A stretch of DNA of 64,000 nt from an uncultured Eubacterium sp. (GCA_934561395.1 CAKTGF010000001.1:62001-126000); one strand, 5' to 3'. Shown: positions 8,409 to 17,616, counted from the first letter of the stretch. The notes: generated from the letters alone by a model not told the origin. Translations and numbers: made by a program.

Positions 8409-9374
8409 TTAGTGTTTTTGGTTTTTTTCATCATATTTTTCGTATGCTTTTATAATGTCTTGAACCAATCTGTGGCGCACAACATCCCTTTGATCAAAAC
8501 GAACCGTTGCAATGTCGTCAACATTTTTTAAAATGTTAAGCACCTTTTTCAGACCCGATTGCTTACCGTCGGGCAAATCAATTTGTGTAATATCCCCGGT
8601 AACAACCATTTTTGAGCGAAAGCCCAAACGGGTTAAAAACATTTTCATTTGCTCAGGTGTGGTGTTTTGCGCCTCATCTAATATTATAAAGCTGTCGTCA
8701 AGGGTTCTGCCCCTCATATAAGCCAGCGGTGCCACCTCAATGGCTCCACGCTCCTGGTAGCGCTGAAAATTTTCTGCGCCCAGCATATCGAACAAGGCGT
8801 CGTAAAGGGGGCGGAGATAAGGGTCAACCTTGCTTTGCAGGTCGCCCGGCAGAAAGCCCAGCTTTTCCCCTGCCTCAACCGCAGGCCTTGTTAAAATAAT
8901 TCTGTTAACCTCTTTAGCTCTGAAAGCCGTAACAGCCATTGCAACAGCCAAATAGGTTTTACCTGTGCCCGCAGGCCCCACGCCAAAGGTTATTGTGTTT
9001 TGCTCAATTGCCTTGGTGTAATTTTTTTGACCCAGTGTTTTGGGCTTAACCGGCCTGCCCTTGGCAGTAATGCAGATTGAATCGGTGGTCATGGTAGAAA
9101 GCTTATCCTCGTTACCCTCGTTAACAAGTGACAGCACATACCGAACATTTTGGTCGGTCAGTGCCTCCCCTTTATTAATCAGAACCAGCAGCGAGTTAAT
9201 CGCCCTGACCGCAAGTGAAACATTTTCGGCGTCGCCCATAACCTTAAGGTCCGAGCCACGTGACACAATTGAAACGCTGTATTCCCGTTCAATCATTCTT
9301 ATGTTTTCATCAAAGGAGCCGAACAGCGACACCGCCTGCTCCATTGCTTCAAATGTAATTATTTGCTCAATCAT
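8409..9374 (-). CDS. phoH: PhoH-like ATPase (YbeZ type)
   Basis: 321 residues. Walker A GPAGTGKTYLA (about 132-139) and Walker B FIILDEAQN define the PhoH family, RNA-helicase-like P-loop NTPases that partner with YbeY. The N-terminal roughly 90 residues correspond to the KH-like domain found in YbeZ-type members. It starts 7 bp after the CBS gene stop codon and is probably co-transcribed from the promoter at 10234-10262. Confidence 0.93.
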   Translation of the reverse strand: MIEQIITFEAMEQAVSLFGSFDENIRMIEREYSVSIVSRGSDLKVMGDAENVSLAVRAINSLLVLINKGEALTDQNVRYVLSLVNEGNEDKLSTMTTDSICITAKGRPVKPKTLGQKNYTKAIEQNTITFGVGPAGTGKTYLAVAMAVTAFRAKEVNRIILTRPAVEAGEKLGFLPGDLQSKVDPYLRPLYDALFDMLGAENFQRYQERGAIEVAPLAYMRGRTLDDSFIILDEAQNTTPEQMKMFLTRLGFRSKMVVTGDITQIDLPDGKQSGLKKVLNILKNVDDIATVRFDQRDVVRHRLVQDIIKAYEKYDEKNQKH

Positions 9375-9381
9375 AAAATAT

Positions 9382-10203
9382 CTATTCCTTATCGGAGTCC
9401 GTATCGGGCAGGGTTACCTTGATTTTTTCAATTCTCCTGTCCTCAACCTTTAAAATTTCAAACCTTGTGCCGTTATATTCAACCTCAACATTAACATCTT
9501 TACTGGATGGCACAAAGCCCAACTTGCTTATAATAAAGCCTGCAAGAGTGTCATAATCCCCCTCGGGAATTTCAATGCCCAAGGTTTCGCAGGCATCGTC
9601 AATATCGGTAATGCCCTCAACAATATAGGTTTTATCGTCAAGGCGTTCAATATCCTTTTCCTCGTCGTCATACTCGTCCTCAATATCGCCCACAAGTTCC
9701 TCGACAATATCCTCAAGGGTAACAAGGCCGGCGGTTCCGCCGTATTCGTCAACAACAATTGCAAGCTGAATTCGGGTTTCGGTCATTTTGGCAAAAAGCT
9801 TTCCGCAGGGAATGGTTTCGGGAACAAACAGCGGTTCACGGATATAATCCTTAAGGCTTTCATCATCGCTGATTTTTGTGCCGATAAATTTAAGTAAATC
9901 CTTAACATAGATAATGCCAAGGATGTTGTCTAAATCCTCGTGGAAAACAGGTATTCTTGAATATCCCTCGTCAATAGCGATTTTGACGGCATCATAAAGG
10001 CTTTGATTATCCTCAACTGCGGCAATATCCGTTCTGTGGGTCATAATGTCGCCTGCATTGGTATCGTCAAAATCAAAAACATTGCTAATCATTTTACGCT
10101 GGGAAATTTCAAGGTCGCCCTCGTCCCCCTCAACCAGCTGTTTTATTTCATCCTCGGTTGAGCTTTCTTTTTTGAATAGTTTTTTAAAACTGCCACTGCC
10201 CAT
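9382..10203 (-). CDS. CBS-domain protein of the HlyC/CorC type (soluble, no DUF21)
   Basis: 273 residues from the ATG at 10203. A TTG at 10221 falls inside the GGAGG ribosome site and was not used. Two CBS repeats lie at about 55-175 (DIMTHRTDI..., DEYGGTAGLVTLEDIVEE). The C-terminal transporter-associated domain spans about 190-265. No DUF21 membrane segment is present, so this is the soluble CorC-like form. Family members are linked to Mg/Co efflux, but the substrate here is unknown. It is first in the phoH-ybeY run. Confidence 0.85.
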   Translation of the reverse strand: MGSGSFKKLFKKESSTEDEIKQLVEGDEGDLEISQRKMISNVFDFDDTNAGDIMTHRTDIAAVEDNQSLYDAVKIAIDEGYSRIPVFHEDLDNILGIIYVKDLLKFIGTKISDDESLKDYIREPLFVPETIPCGKLFAKMTETRIQLAIVVDEYGGTAGLVTLEDIVEELVGDIEDEYDDEEKDIERLDDKTYIVEGITDIDDACETLGIEIPEGDYDTLAGFIISKLGFVPSSKDVNVEVEYNGTRFEILKVEDRRIEKIKVTLPDTDSDKE

Positions 10204-10233
10204 AAAGGCAACTACCTCCAAAGTTTTTTCTAT

Positions 10234-10262
10234 ATTATATAACAGAAAAATAAGATTGTAAA
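10234..10262 (-). promoter_or_regulatory. sigma-A promoter for the CBS-phoH-ybeY run
   Basis: Minus strand TTTACA (10262-10257), 17-bp spacer, TATAAT (10239-10234), about 25 bp before the GGAGG of the CBS gene. It overlaps the divergent promoter at 10256-10284 face to face, so the two transcripts may compete. Confidence 0.7.
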
Positions 10263-10284
10263 GTGTAAGGATATGTGTTATACT
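10256..10284 (+). promoter_or_regulatory. sigma-A promoter for the FkbM/sulfatase run
   Basis: TTGTAA (10256-10261), 17-bp spacer, TATACT (10279-10284). The predicted transcript starts about 10291, directly at the GGTGG ribosome site, which rules out the GTG at 10275 as a start and leaves a very short leader for the ATG at 10302. Confidence 0.65.
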
Positions 10285-10301
10285 TAATTTCGGTGGATAA
10301 A

Positions 10302-11357
10302 ATGCTCGAAATGATAAAAGAAGATAATGTTTGGGACTATTTAAAGCGCAGCAGCAAGCCCGTAGTGTTATACGGAATGGGGCTTGGTGCCGAAAAAATT
10401 ATGGACACGCTTTCACAATACGAAATTGAGGTTAGTGATATTTTCGCAAGTGATGATTTTGTGCGTGGCCATTTTTTCAAGGGCTTTAAGGTGCTTAAAT
10501 ACAGCGAGGTTTGCGAAAAATACAATGATTTTAACATTGTTCTTTGCTTTGCAAGCCATTTGGATTCGGTTATTGAAAAAATAAGCCGAATCAACATTGA
10601 GCACACGGTATTTGCCCCGGATGTTCCCGTTGCGGGCGGCGGGCTTTTCAGCAGAGAATTTATTAAAGAAAATGAAGAAAAACTTGATTACGTTTACTCC
10701 CGCCTTGCAGACGAGGAAAGCAAGCGTGTTTATGTTGATATTTTAAATTTTAAGGTCAGCGGAAAAATCAAATATTTGCTGTCATCTTTTTGCGATAAAG
10801 GCTCGGTTTACAGCGATATTTTAAAGCTGAGCCAGAACGAAAGCATAATTGATTTAGGCGCCTACGATGGCGACACCATAAGAGAATTTTGCGCCGCAAC
10901 AGGGGGAAAATACAGAAGCATTACCGCCCTTGAGCCTGACGAAAAGAATTTTAAAAAGCTGCTGAAAAACACCGATGGCATGGCAAATGTTAATTGCCTG
11001 AATATGGGTGCTTGGAGCTGCCGTGACACCTTGATTTTTTCAACCAAGGCAGGCAGAAACTCAAGGCTTTCAGCTGAGGGTACAGGGGTTAATGTAACGG
11101 ATATTGACAGCCTGAACCTTAAGCCCACATTTATAAAAATGGATATAGAGGGCAGCGAACTTAAAGCCCTTTGCGGAATGGAAAAAACCGTTAAGGCGTT
11201 TAACCCAAAGCTTTATGTTTGCGCCTATCACAGGAACGAGGATTTATTTGCACTGCCCCTTAAAATTTGGGAGCTTAACGAAAATTACAAAATTTATTTC
11301 AGGCATTCAAAATACATTCCTGCTTGGGAAAGTAATTTTTATGCCGTTGCAGAATAG
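10302..11357 (+). CDS. FkbM family methyltransferase with N-terminal nucleotide-binding-like domain
   Basis: 351 residues from ATG 10302. The C-terminal half (about 190-340) has IDLGAYDGDTI (SAM-binding motif I), ALEPDEKNF (motif II) and IKMDIEGSE, the signature of FkbM-type SAM-dependent O-methyltransferases, often acting on sugars. The N-terminal part (YGMGLGAEKIMDTL) looks like a Rossmann-type module seen before such methyltransferases in polysaccharide modification proteins. The acceptor is unknown. It is first in a plus-strand run with TauE, sulfatase and MFS genes, but the 20-bp gap and different theme make a shared pathway only a suggestion. Confidence 0.8.
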   Translation: MLEMIKEDNVWDYLKRSSKPVVLYGMGLGAEKIMDTLSQYEIEVSDIFASDDFVRGHFFKGFKVLKYSEVCEKYNDFNIVLCFASHLDSVIEKISRINIEHTVFAPDVPVAGGGLFSREFIKENEEKLDYVYSRLADEESKRVYVDILNFKVSGKIKYLLSSFCDKGSVYSDILKLSQNESIIDLGAYDGDTIREFCAATGGKYRSITALEPDEKNFKKLLKNTDGMANVNCLNMGAWSCRDTLIFSTKAGRNSRLSAEGTGVNVTDIDSLNLKPTFIKMDIEGSELKALCGMEKTVKAFNPKLYVCAYHRNEDLFALPLKIWELNENYKIYFRHSKYIPAWESNFYAVAE

Positions 11358-11376
11358 AATCAGAGGACATTAGAGC

Positions 11377-12156
11377 ATGTTTATAGTTATTTACGCTGTT
11401 ATTATTTTTACCGCTACCTTTTTGGGGGCTTTTGTGGGCCTTGGGGGCGGAGTAATAATAAAACCCATGCTTGATTTAATCGGCCATGACACAATAGATG
11501 TGGTTAACTTTATTTCAAGCTGTGCCGTGTTCAGCATGAGCATAAGCTCAACCGTAAGGCACATTATTGCAAAAACAAAATTGAATTTTAAGCTGATTGT
11601 TTATGTTTCAATCGGTGCGATTATCGGCGGTATTTTAGGCTCAAGGCTGTTTGACTGTTTGCTGAACATTTTTGACCAAAGCCTGCTTAAAGGTATTCAG
11701 GGTATTATTTTAGGTGTGCTTTTGGTGCTGTCGGTAATATACATAAATTTGAAAAGCAGAAAAAGTTTTAATGTAAAAAATCCCGTGGGGATAATTGCCG
11801 TAGGCTTGGCTCTGGGCACCATATCCTCATTTTTGGGAGTGGGCGGCGGACCTATAAATGTTGCGTTTTTGGTGCTTTTCTTTTCAATGACAATGAAGGA
11901 GGCAGCTGTTTACAGTGTTGGCACAATATTGTTCAGTCAGGCATCAAAGCTAAGCACAATGGCAATTAACGGCACAATACCGAGTTTTAGCCCAATAACG
12001 CTTATTGTGGCAATTGTCTGTGCCGTTATCGGCGGCATTTTAGGTGCAAGAGCAAATAAAAAAGGCAACGAAAAAACGGTTAAAACCATTTTTACCGTTG
12101 CAGTTGCCGGTATAGCCGTTGTTAATTTTTACAACGGTATAACAGGAATTATGTAA
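11377..12156 (+). CDS. TauE/SafE family anion (sulfite/sulfate-type) exporter
   Basis: 259 residues, about 8 hydrophobic segments. The N-terminal GAFVGLGGGVIIKP and the mid-protein SFLGVGGGPIN repeats are the duplicated TauE/SafE signature. Family members move sulfite, sulfoacetate or related organosulfur anions across the membrane. It ends 10 bp before a sulfatase gene, so export of sulfate or sulfite released by that enzyme is a reasonable inference. The ATG at 11377 is preceded by a GAGG-type ribosome site. Confidence 0.88.
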   Translation: MFIVIYAVIIFTATFLGAFVGLGGGVIIKPMLDLIGHDTIDVVNFISSCAVFSMSISSTVRHIIAKTKLNFKLIVYVSIGAIIGGILGSRLFDCLLNIFDQSLLKGIQGIILGVLLVLSVIYINLKSRKSFNVKNPVGIIAVGLALGTISSFLGVGGGPINVAFLVLFFSMTMKEAAVYSVGTILFSQASKLSTMAINGTIPSFSPITLIVAIVCAVIGGILGARANKKGNEKTVKTIFTVAVAGIAVVNFYNGITGIM

Positions 12157-12166
12157 AGGAGAGGCT

Positions 12167-13492
12167 ATGTCGAAAAAAAACATTATTTTTTATTTCAGCG
12201 ACCAGCAAAGGTGGGATACGGTAAACCAACAAGTTACACCCAACCTTATGCAGTTGGCAAGTGAGGGTGTTAAATTTGAAAACAACTTTACCTGCCAGCC
12301 GGTGTGCGGCCCTGCAAGGGCTTGTTTGCAATCCGGCGTTTATGCAACCCAATGCGGCTGCTATTGGAACGGTATTCCGTTACCAAACACAATAACACCC
12401 CTTGCCCACTATTTTAACGAGGCAGGGTATGAAACCGCATACATAGGCAAGTGGCATTTAGCCTCTGACCGATTGCCGAATATCGGCCTGCATTGCGAAA
12501 GCACCCCTATTCCTAAGGACAGACAGGGCGAATACCAATATTTCAGGGGGGCGGATGTTTTGGAATTTACCTCCCACGGCTACGACGGCTATATTTTTGA
12601 CGGCGACGGCAACAAGCTTGATTTTAAGGGCTACCGTGCAGATTGCATTAACGATTACGCCCTTGAATTTCTTGATAACAGAGATAAAAGCAAGCCCTTC
12701 TTTATGTTTGTGAGCCAGCTTGAGCCCCATCACCAAAACGACCATCATTGCTACGAGGGCTATAAGGAAACGGTGGATGATTACAAAAATTATCCCATAC
12801 CAAATGATTTAAGCTTTCTAAAAGGTAACTATAACCAAATGTACCCCGATTATATGTCGGCAATCAACAGGCTTGACTATAATGTTGGCAGGCTGGTGGC
12901 TAAGCTTAAGGAGCTTGGAATTTATGACGACACCGTTATTGTTTACACCAGCGACCACGGCTCGCACTTTAAAACCCGTAACCTTGAATACAAGCGTTCC
13001 TGCCACGAAAGCGCAACCCACACCCCCCTTATCATAAAGGGCGGCGGCTTTGAGGGCGGCAAAAGCGAAAAAAGGCTTTCATCACTTATTGATATGCCCC
13101 CCACCCTTTTGTCAATGGCAGGCATACCTATTCCGAAAAGCTATATGGGCGTTGACCTTACAAAGCAAATCAACTCCCCTGATAAAAAACGTGATTGCGT
13201 ATTTATTCAAATCAGCGAGGCTTCAAATTCAAGAGCAATAAGAACCGACCGCTATAAATACGAAATCCGTGATATGGCAATAACGGGCTACGCCCACCAC
13301 AAGGCAAAGGTTTATTTTGAGAGCTATTTGTATGACCTTGAAAAAGACCCGATTGAAAAATACAACCTTGTTAAGGATAAGGCCTACGCTCAGGTCAGAG
13401 AAGAGCTTAAAAAAATGCTCATTGAGCAAATGAACGCCGCCGGAGAAAGCACACCCATAATAATGCCGGCATTAAAAGTGAGGACGAAATAA
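12167..13492 (+). CDS. sulfatase (type I, Cys-type)
   Basis: 441 residues, no signal peptide (MSKKNIIFYFSDQQRWD), so predicted cytoplasmic. The catalytic Cys lies in VCGPARACLQSG (C-x-P-x-R, about residue 46), which must be converted to formylglycine. Metal and sulfate ligands appear as YIGKWHL and YTSDHGSHF. It hydrolyses sulfate esters, probably on a sugar. No anSME or FGE maturase gene is in the window, so it must be encoded elsewhere. The stop codon overlaps the start of the GPH symporter by one base, a strong sign that the two act together on an imported sulfated sugar. Confidence 0.94.
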   Translation: MSKKNIIFYFSDQQRWDTVNQQVTPNLMQLASEGVKFENNFTCQPVCGPARACLQSGVYATQCGCYWNGIPLPNTITPLAHYFNEAGYETAYIGKWHLASDRLPNIGLHCESTPIPKDRQGEYQYFRGADVLEFTSHGYDGYIFDGDGNKLDFKGYRADCINDYALEFLDNRDKSKPFFMFVSQLEPHHQNDHHCYEGYKETVDDYKNYPIPNDLSFLKGNYNQMYPDYMSAINRLDYNVGRLVAKLKELGIYDDTVIVYTSDHGSHFKTRNLEYKRSCHESATHTPLIIKGGGFEGGKSEKRLSSLIDMPPTLLSMAGIPIPKSYMGVDLTKQINSPDKKRDCVFIQISEASNSRAIRTDRYKYEIRDMAITGYAHHKAKVYFESYLYDLEKDPIEKYNLVKDKAYAQVREELKKMLIEQMNAAGESTPIIMPALKVRTK

Positions 13493-15024
13493 TGGAAAAC
13501 AAAAAGTATTTAACAATGAAAGAGCGAATTTGCTTTACAGTAGGCGCATTCGGTCGTTCGGGAATTTACACTCTTATGTCAATGTTTACCCTTGTGTTTT
13601 TTCAAAACGGCGCAGGCTTGTCGCTTAAGCAGGGCACAACAATTATTCTTATAGGCAGAATATTTGACGCACTTAACGACCCGCTTATGGGTATGATAGT
13701 TGACAGAACACATTCAAGATGGGGCAAAATGCGACCATATCTGCTGTTCGCTCCCGTGCCCATTGCAATTTGCACAATTCTTCTTTTCACGGCACCATTT
13801 ACAGGGGCTGACGGTAAGGCTACAACAGCCTCATTCATTTGGGCGCTTGTAACCTACATTCTTTGGGGTGTTGCCTTTACCATTCAGGATGTTCCGTTCT
13901 GGGGTCTGTCGGCAGTAATCACTCCCCTTGAAAACGAAAGAACCTCCTTCATTTCAACTGCAAGGCTGGGTTCAACCTTCGGCGGAATACTTCCTGCCCT
14001 TCTTGTTCCTATTCTTTATCAAAGCAACTTGGGCTATTCAAAGGGCTTCTTTATTTCGGCGCTTATATTTGCGCTTCTGGGCTGCGGACTTTCAATTTTG
14101 ATTTTCTTTGTTTCAAAGGAAAGAGTGCCGAAAATGGACCACACCCCGTCATTTAAGGAAACCTTTGTGGTTTTGGGCAAGGACAAACTGCTTATCATTG
14201 TTATTTTTGCAGCTGTTTTAGGCTCAACAATGGTAACTGCTAACCAATGTGCGGACTATATCGGCAACTACTTAATCATTCAAAATTATACCGACTTTTC
14301 AATGATATTTAAGGACGCCTTACCCGGCGCACAGAAAATTCTTGTTGATAATGTTGACGCCAAGGCGGCATACAACGGCTTTTGGATTCCCCGTGGAACC
14401 ATTGTTACAACCCTTACCGTTGCAATCGGTGTTGGCATGGTTCCTGCAATGGCCATTTTCCCTGTTTTAAGAAAGAAATTCAGCCTTAAGCAAATTTATA
14501 TCGGCTCTGCAGCATTCGGCTTAATCGTTCACGCTCTTTGCTATGTTGTATTTTCTCAGGATGTTACAAAGGTTAATATTTACGCATTGTGGGTATTCTT
14601 ATTCTTGATGGGCGTTCCGCTTGGCATATATAATGTTATTACATATGCCCTTATTGCAGACGCCGTTGATTATATGGAATGGAAAACCGGCGAGCGCCAC
14701 GAGGGTGTTTGTTTCTCGTTCCAAACCTTCCTGTCAAAGGTTAATGCAGCCATTGCAACCTTTGTTTTCGGCCAGATACTTGACACCACCGATTTTAAGG
14801 CAGTTAACAAATCGCTTGTGGATGTTGCCGGCAGGCAGATTTTCTACGAGCAGTCAGTTTCAACACAAAAGGCGCTTTTAGCACTTGTAACAATTGTTCC
14901 CGCCGTGGGATTTTTGTTAACAATTATACCCATGCTCTTTAACGACTTTACAGGCAAAACCAAGGAAAAGGCACAAAGAGAGCTTGAGGAAAAGCGCAAG
15001 GCTGTTATGGAAAACGAGCAGTAA
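13492..15024 (+). CDS. MFS transporter of the GPH (glycoside-pentoside-hexuronide:cation) family
   Basis: 510 residues with 12 predicted membrane segments. The loop 2-3 motif DPLMGMIVDRTHSRWGKMRPYLL is typical of GPH symporters (MelB-like). The C-terminus is a charged helix (KEKAQRELEEKRK). It is translationally coupled to the sulfatase (TAATG overlap). Predicted role: cation-driven uptake of a (sulfated) sugar; the exact substrate cannot be read from the sequence. A loop insertion at about residues 255-295 (DYIGNYL...KILVDNVDAKAAYN) is longer than in MelB. Confidence 0.92.
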   Translation: MENKKYLTMKERICFTVGAFGRSGIYTLMSMFTLVFFQNGAGLSLKQGTTIILIGRIFDALNDPLMGMIVDRTHSRWGKMRPYLLFAPVPIAICTILLFTAPFTGADGKATTASFIWALVTYILWGVAFTIQDVPFWGLSAVITPLENERTSFISTARLGSTFGGILPALLVPILYQSNLGYSKGFFISALIFALLGCGLSILIFFVSKERVPKMDHTPSFKETFVVLGKDKLLIIVIFAAVLGSTMVTANQCADYIGNYLIIQNYTDFSMIFKDALPGAQKILVDNVDAKAAYNGFWIPRGTIVTTLTVAIGVGMVPAMAIFPVLRKKFSLKQIYIGSAAFGLIVHALCYVVFSQDVTKVNIYALWVFLFLMGVPLGIYNVITYALIADAVDYMEWKTGERHEGVCFSFQTFLSKVNAAIATFVFGQILDTTDFKAVNKSLVDVAGRQIFYEQSVSTQKALLALVTIVPAVGFLLTIIPMLFNDFTGKTKEKAQRELEEKRKAVMENEQ

Positions 15025-15059
15025 GCAATACTATCAAACTATGTAAAGGAGAAACAGTT

Positions 15060-16817
15060 ATGTTTTGTAAAAACTGCGGTGTTTATAACACCGACGATTC
15101 AGTTTTTTGCACCAAATGCGGCGCAAATTTAAAAGAAGAAAGCGGTAACGCTGAAAATGTTGAGCAACAAGGCTACACACCCGAGCCTGTAAATATTCAG
15201 CCGCCATACACTCCCCCACAGGGCAATGTAAACAATTATCAAATGAAAACCCCTGAGGAGCCAAAAAAGAAAAAAGGCAAGAAAAAGGCTGTTAAAGGAA
15301 TTATCATTGCACTGGTTGTTATTATTGTTATCGGCATTGTTGCCCTGTTCTCATGGACAAGCATTGCAAGGGCGGCAGTGGGTAATATGGACTTTTATTT
15401 GTGGAGGGAGTCAAAGAACATTGTCAGCCTGCTTGACACAGGGGTTTTTGATAACCTTTCACACACCCAAACCTTTGATTCAGACACCGATGTTAAAATC
15501 GGCTATGACGGAGATGAGTTTGTCAGCGGCGGCGCTGAAATGTCTTACGATAAGGAAAAGCACTCAACAGCCGCAACGGTTAATATTGAGTACGAGGGCG
15601 AAAAAATCCCTGTATCAATTAATTATTGCGACGGTAAAATATCAGTTGCAAGTAAAGATATTTTAGGGGACGCCGACATTTATTTAGACCTTAACGATTT
15701 AAGCACCCTTGACCCCACAACACAATCGGATACTAATTCAGGCGCTCGCAGCACCCAATCATACGATATTGATTATGACAAAACAGTGTTAAACGAGGAA
15801 GCAAGGGAAAAGGTAATTGCCGCCCTGCCTGAAATTATAAAAAAGGCGGAAAAGGATACCCTTTCCAAAAACACAAAAACAAAAATCGGATTTGTTGACG
15901 GTAAGCCCTGCACAATTGTAACAATTGATGCAACAGCTGCCGATTGGGCAGAATTTGTTGACGCCCTTTGGGAAAACTGCAAGGACGATGACGACCTTAT
16001 GGAGGTTATTGAAAGCACCGTTGATGCAGTGGGCATTATCTACGGCTACACCGCCGATGATTTACTTGATGAATTTGATGAATCAATTGACGATATGGTA
16101 GAGTATGCAGACGACGATATTTCTACAACCTTTACCGTTGCATATTCGTTAACCGGCAATATTGTTCAAAGAACCGTTAGTGTAAACGCTGATGATGAGG
16201 AGGAATATGTTGCCACATTAAACAGCAATATGTCAGGCAAAAATAAGCAGCTTTCCTTTGAATTAACTAATGACGGCGAGGTTAGTCATGAATTAAGCTA
16301 TGATGTGTCAACCAAGGGCAACAAGCTGAACGGAGCAATTAAATATAGCCAATACAGCAAATATTATGGCGATAACACACTCAATATCAAATTGGAGGAT
16401 ATAGGCGTTGAAAAGTGCAACGGCGTTTATGTTCCCATTGGTAAATTAACTGCTAACGGCGGCGATAATTTCAATTTGAATGTTGAGGCTGACAGCTCCA
16501 AGGATTACTCCATCAGCGTTAAGGGCACTGCTGACGGCAGCGATTTTTACGGCACTGTTGACTCGGAATTAAGCGACAAGGCTGATTTGAAGGATTTTGA
16601 AGAGCCTGAAAAGGACAGCGAATCAATTTCAATTTTCGATTTGACGAACGGAAATTTCCCGGGTAATTATTACGGCTATGACCCAAGTTATCAGGACAGC
16701 TACGATTACAGCGACTACGGCAACTATGATTACAGCGATTACGGCAACTATGATTACAGTGACTACGATTACAGTAATTATGATTACGGAGATTATTCCG
16801 ACGGCTACGATATGTAA
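15060..16817 (+). CDS. zinc-ribbon, single-pass membrane protein with large extracellular domain
   Basis: 585 residues. The N-terminal zinc ribbon is FCKNCGVYN...FCTKCGANL (residues 2-22), followed by a basic Pro-rich linker and one membrane helix (about 81-103). A long acidic outside region with repeated beta-strand patterns (about 110-535) follows; no enzyme motif was recognised. The C-terminal tail is made of YDYSDYGN repeats. Zinc-ribbon membrane proteins of this layout are common in Clostridia and of unknown function. The ribosome site AAGGAG precedes the ATG at 15060; the gap from the MFS gene is 35 bp. Confidence 0.75.
   Translation: MFCKNCGVYNTDDSVFCTKCGANLKEESGNAENVEQQGYTPEPVNIQPPYTPPQGNVNNYQMKTPEEPKKKKGKKKAVKGIIIALVVIIVIGIVALFSWTSIARAAVGNMDFYLWRESKNIVSLLDTGVFDNLSHTQTFDSDTDVKIGYDGDEFVSGGAEMSYDKEKHSTAATVNIEYEGEKIPVSINYCDGKISVASKDILGDADIYLDLNDLSTLDPTTQSDTNSGARSTQSYDIDYDKTVLNEEAREKVIAALPEIIKKAEKDTLSKNTKTKIGFVDGKPCTIVTIDATAADWAEFVDALWENCKDDDDLMEVIESTVDAVGIIYGYTADDLLDEFDESIDDMVEYADDDISTTFTVAYSLTGNIVQRTVSVNADDEEEYVATLNSNMSGKNKQLSFELTNDGEVSHELSYDVSTKGNKLNGAIKYSQYSKYYGDNTLNIKLEDIGVEKCNGVYVPIGKLTANGGDNFNLNVEADSSKDYSISVKGTADGSDFYGTVDSELSDKADLKDFEEPEKDSESISIFDLTNGNFPGNYYGYDPSYQDSYDYSDYGNYDYSDYGNYDYSDYDYSNYDYGDYSDGYDM
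16701..16800 (+). repeat. 24-bp tandem repeat encoding YDYSDYGN
   Basis: Units start at 16701, 16725 and 16749, the first two nearly identical, then shorten into DYSDYDYSNYDYGDY. They give a Tyr/Asp-rich low-complexity tail, likely to vary in length between strains. Confidence 0.8.
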
Positions 16818-16834
16818 CATATAAGTAAAACAAA

Positions 16835-16863
16835 AAAACGGATGGTTTTTAACCATCCGTTTT
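16835..16863. terminator. bidirectional terminator
   Basis: AAAACGGATGGTT-ttt-AACCATCCGTTTT, with A and T runs on both sides; it serves the zinc-ribbon gene (plus) and hpf (minus), which converge here. Confidence 0.9.
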
Positions 16864-16883
16864 TATTATGCCTTTTATTATTT

Positions 16884-17432
16884 TTAGTCGCAAATCAAAA
16901 CGCCGTAGCCGCTTTTGCGCTTATACACAATTTTGGTTTCGCCGTCAATGCCAAGATATACAAAAAAGCTGTGGCCCAGCATTTCCATTTGAACGGCGGC
17001 CTCGTCGTCTGTCATCATATCGGGGGAAATGTGCTTGGTTCTTGTAATATCAACAGAGCTGTAATAAAACTCATCAAAATCATCCATTGTAACATCTTCG
17101 CTGATTGAATCCATTGAGCGAGCAATTTCATCAATTCCGCCCTTGCGCTTTTTATCAACAAAGAAAGTTTTAAGCTTGCGAAGCTTACGCTTTAAATCGT
17201 CAACAGCGGCGTCAACAACAGCCTCAATGCGCTCTGCCCTTGCCTCGCCCCTTATAAACGAGCCAATATGCTTAACGGTAATATCGCACTCATATTCATC
17301 CCTTTCCTTGGTAAGGGTAACATCAAACGAAGTATTTTCGGGCAACATTTTTTCAATGCGCTTTAATTCGTTTTCAATACCGTCCTTTGCGCCCTGCTTT
17401 AAGTCAAAGCCTCTTGCTGAAATGTTAATCAT
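16884..17432 (-). CDS. hpf: ribosome hibernation promoting factor, long form
   Basis: 182 residues. The N-terminal S30AE domain (about 1-100) has the beta-alpha layout and basic helix DLKRKLRKLK. The C-terminal dimerisation domain (about 120-182) shows DEAAVQMEMLGHSFFVYLG, characteristic of long HPF, which joins two 70S ribosomes into 100S dimers in stationary phase. It has a strong AGGAGG ribosome site and its own promoter at 17476-17504. Confidence 0.96.
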   Translation of the reverse strand: MINISARGFDLKQGAKDGIENELKRIEKMLPENTSFDVTLTKERDEYECDITVKHIGSFIRGEARAERIEAVVDAAVDDLKRKLRKLKTFFVDKKRKGGIDEIARSMDSISEDVTMDDFDEFYYSSVDITRTKHISPDMMTDDEAAVQMEMLGHSFFVYLGIDGETKIVYKRKSGYGVLICD

Positions 17433-17475
17433 ACTATAGACCTCCTTTTGAAGAAGATATGCTCCTTCTATTTGT

Positions 17476-17504
17476 ATTATACCCTTAATAATTAAATAAT
17501 TAAA
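17476..17504 (-). promoter_or_regulatory. promoter of hpf
   Basis: TATAAT at 17481-17476 with a weaker -35 (TTTAAT, 17504-17499) at 17 bp. It lies back to back with the plus-strand promoter at 17508-17536. Confidence 0.55.
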
Positions 17505-17507
17505 GTA

Positions 17508-17597
17508 TTGTAATTCAGGCGGATTTTTGGTATAATATTAGCGTTGCCGAGTGAAAAGGCCGACAAAAAAGCAGATGATATTTCATCTGCTTTTTAT
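17508..17597 (+). ncRNA. candidate short RNA unit: promoter followed at once by terminator
   Basis: TTGTAA (17508-17513), 17-bp spacer, TATAAT (17531-17536); the predicted start is about 17543. Only about 30 nt later comes GCAGATGA-tatt-TCATCTGC (17571-17590) and a T run. No ORF fits between, and no plus-strand gene follows until 34402. Either a roughly 55-nt RNA is made, or the promoter is a chance match upstream of the ABC-gene terminator. Confidence 0.35.
17571..17597. terminator. bidirectional terminator downstream of the ABC exporter pair
   Basis: Perfect 8-bp stem with T-rich ends on both strands; on the minus strand it lies 20 bp beyond the stop of the 17617-19434 gene. Confidence 0.85.
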
Positions 17598-17616
17598 TAT
17601 GCGCTTTTCTCTTTTA

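Noticed and set aside
17508..17536. Promoter for a long plus-strand gene
   Set aside because: A terminator follows within 40 nt and the strand holds no gene up to 34402; kept only as a short-RNA candidate.
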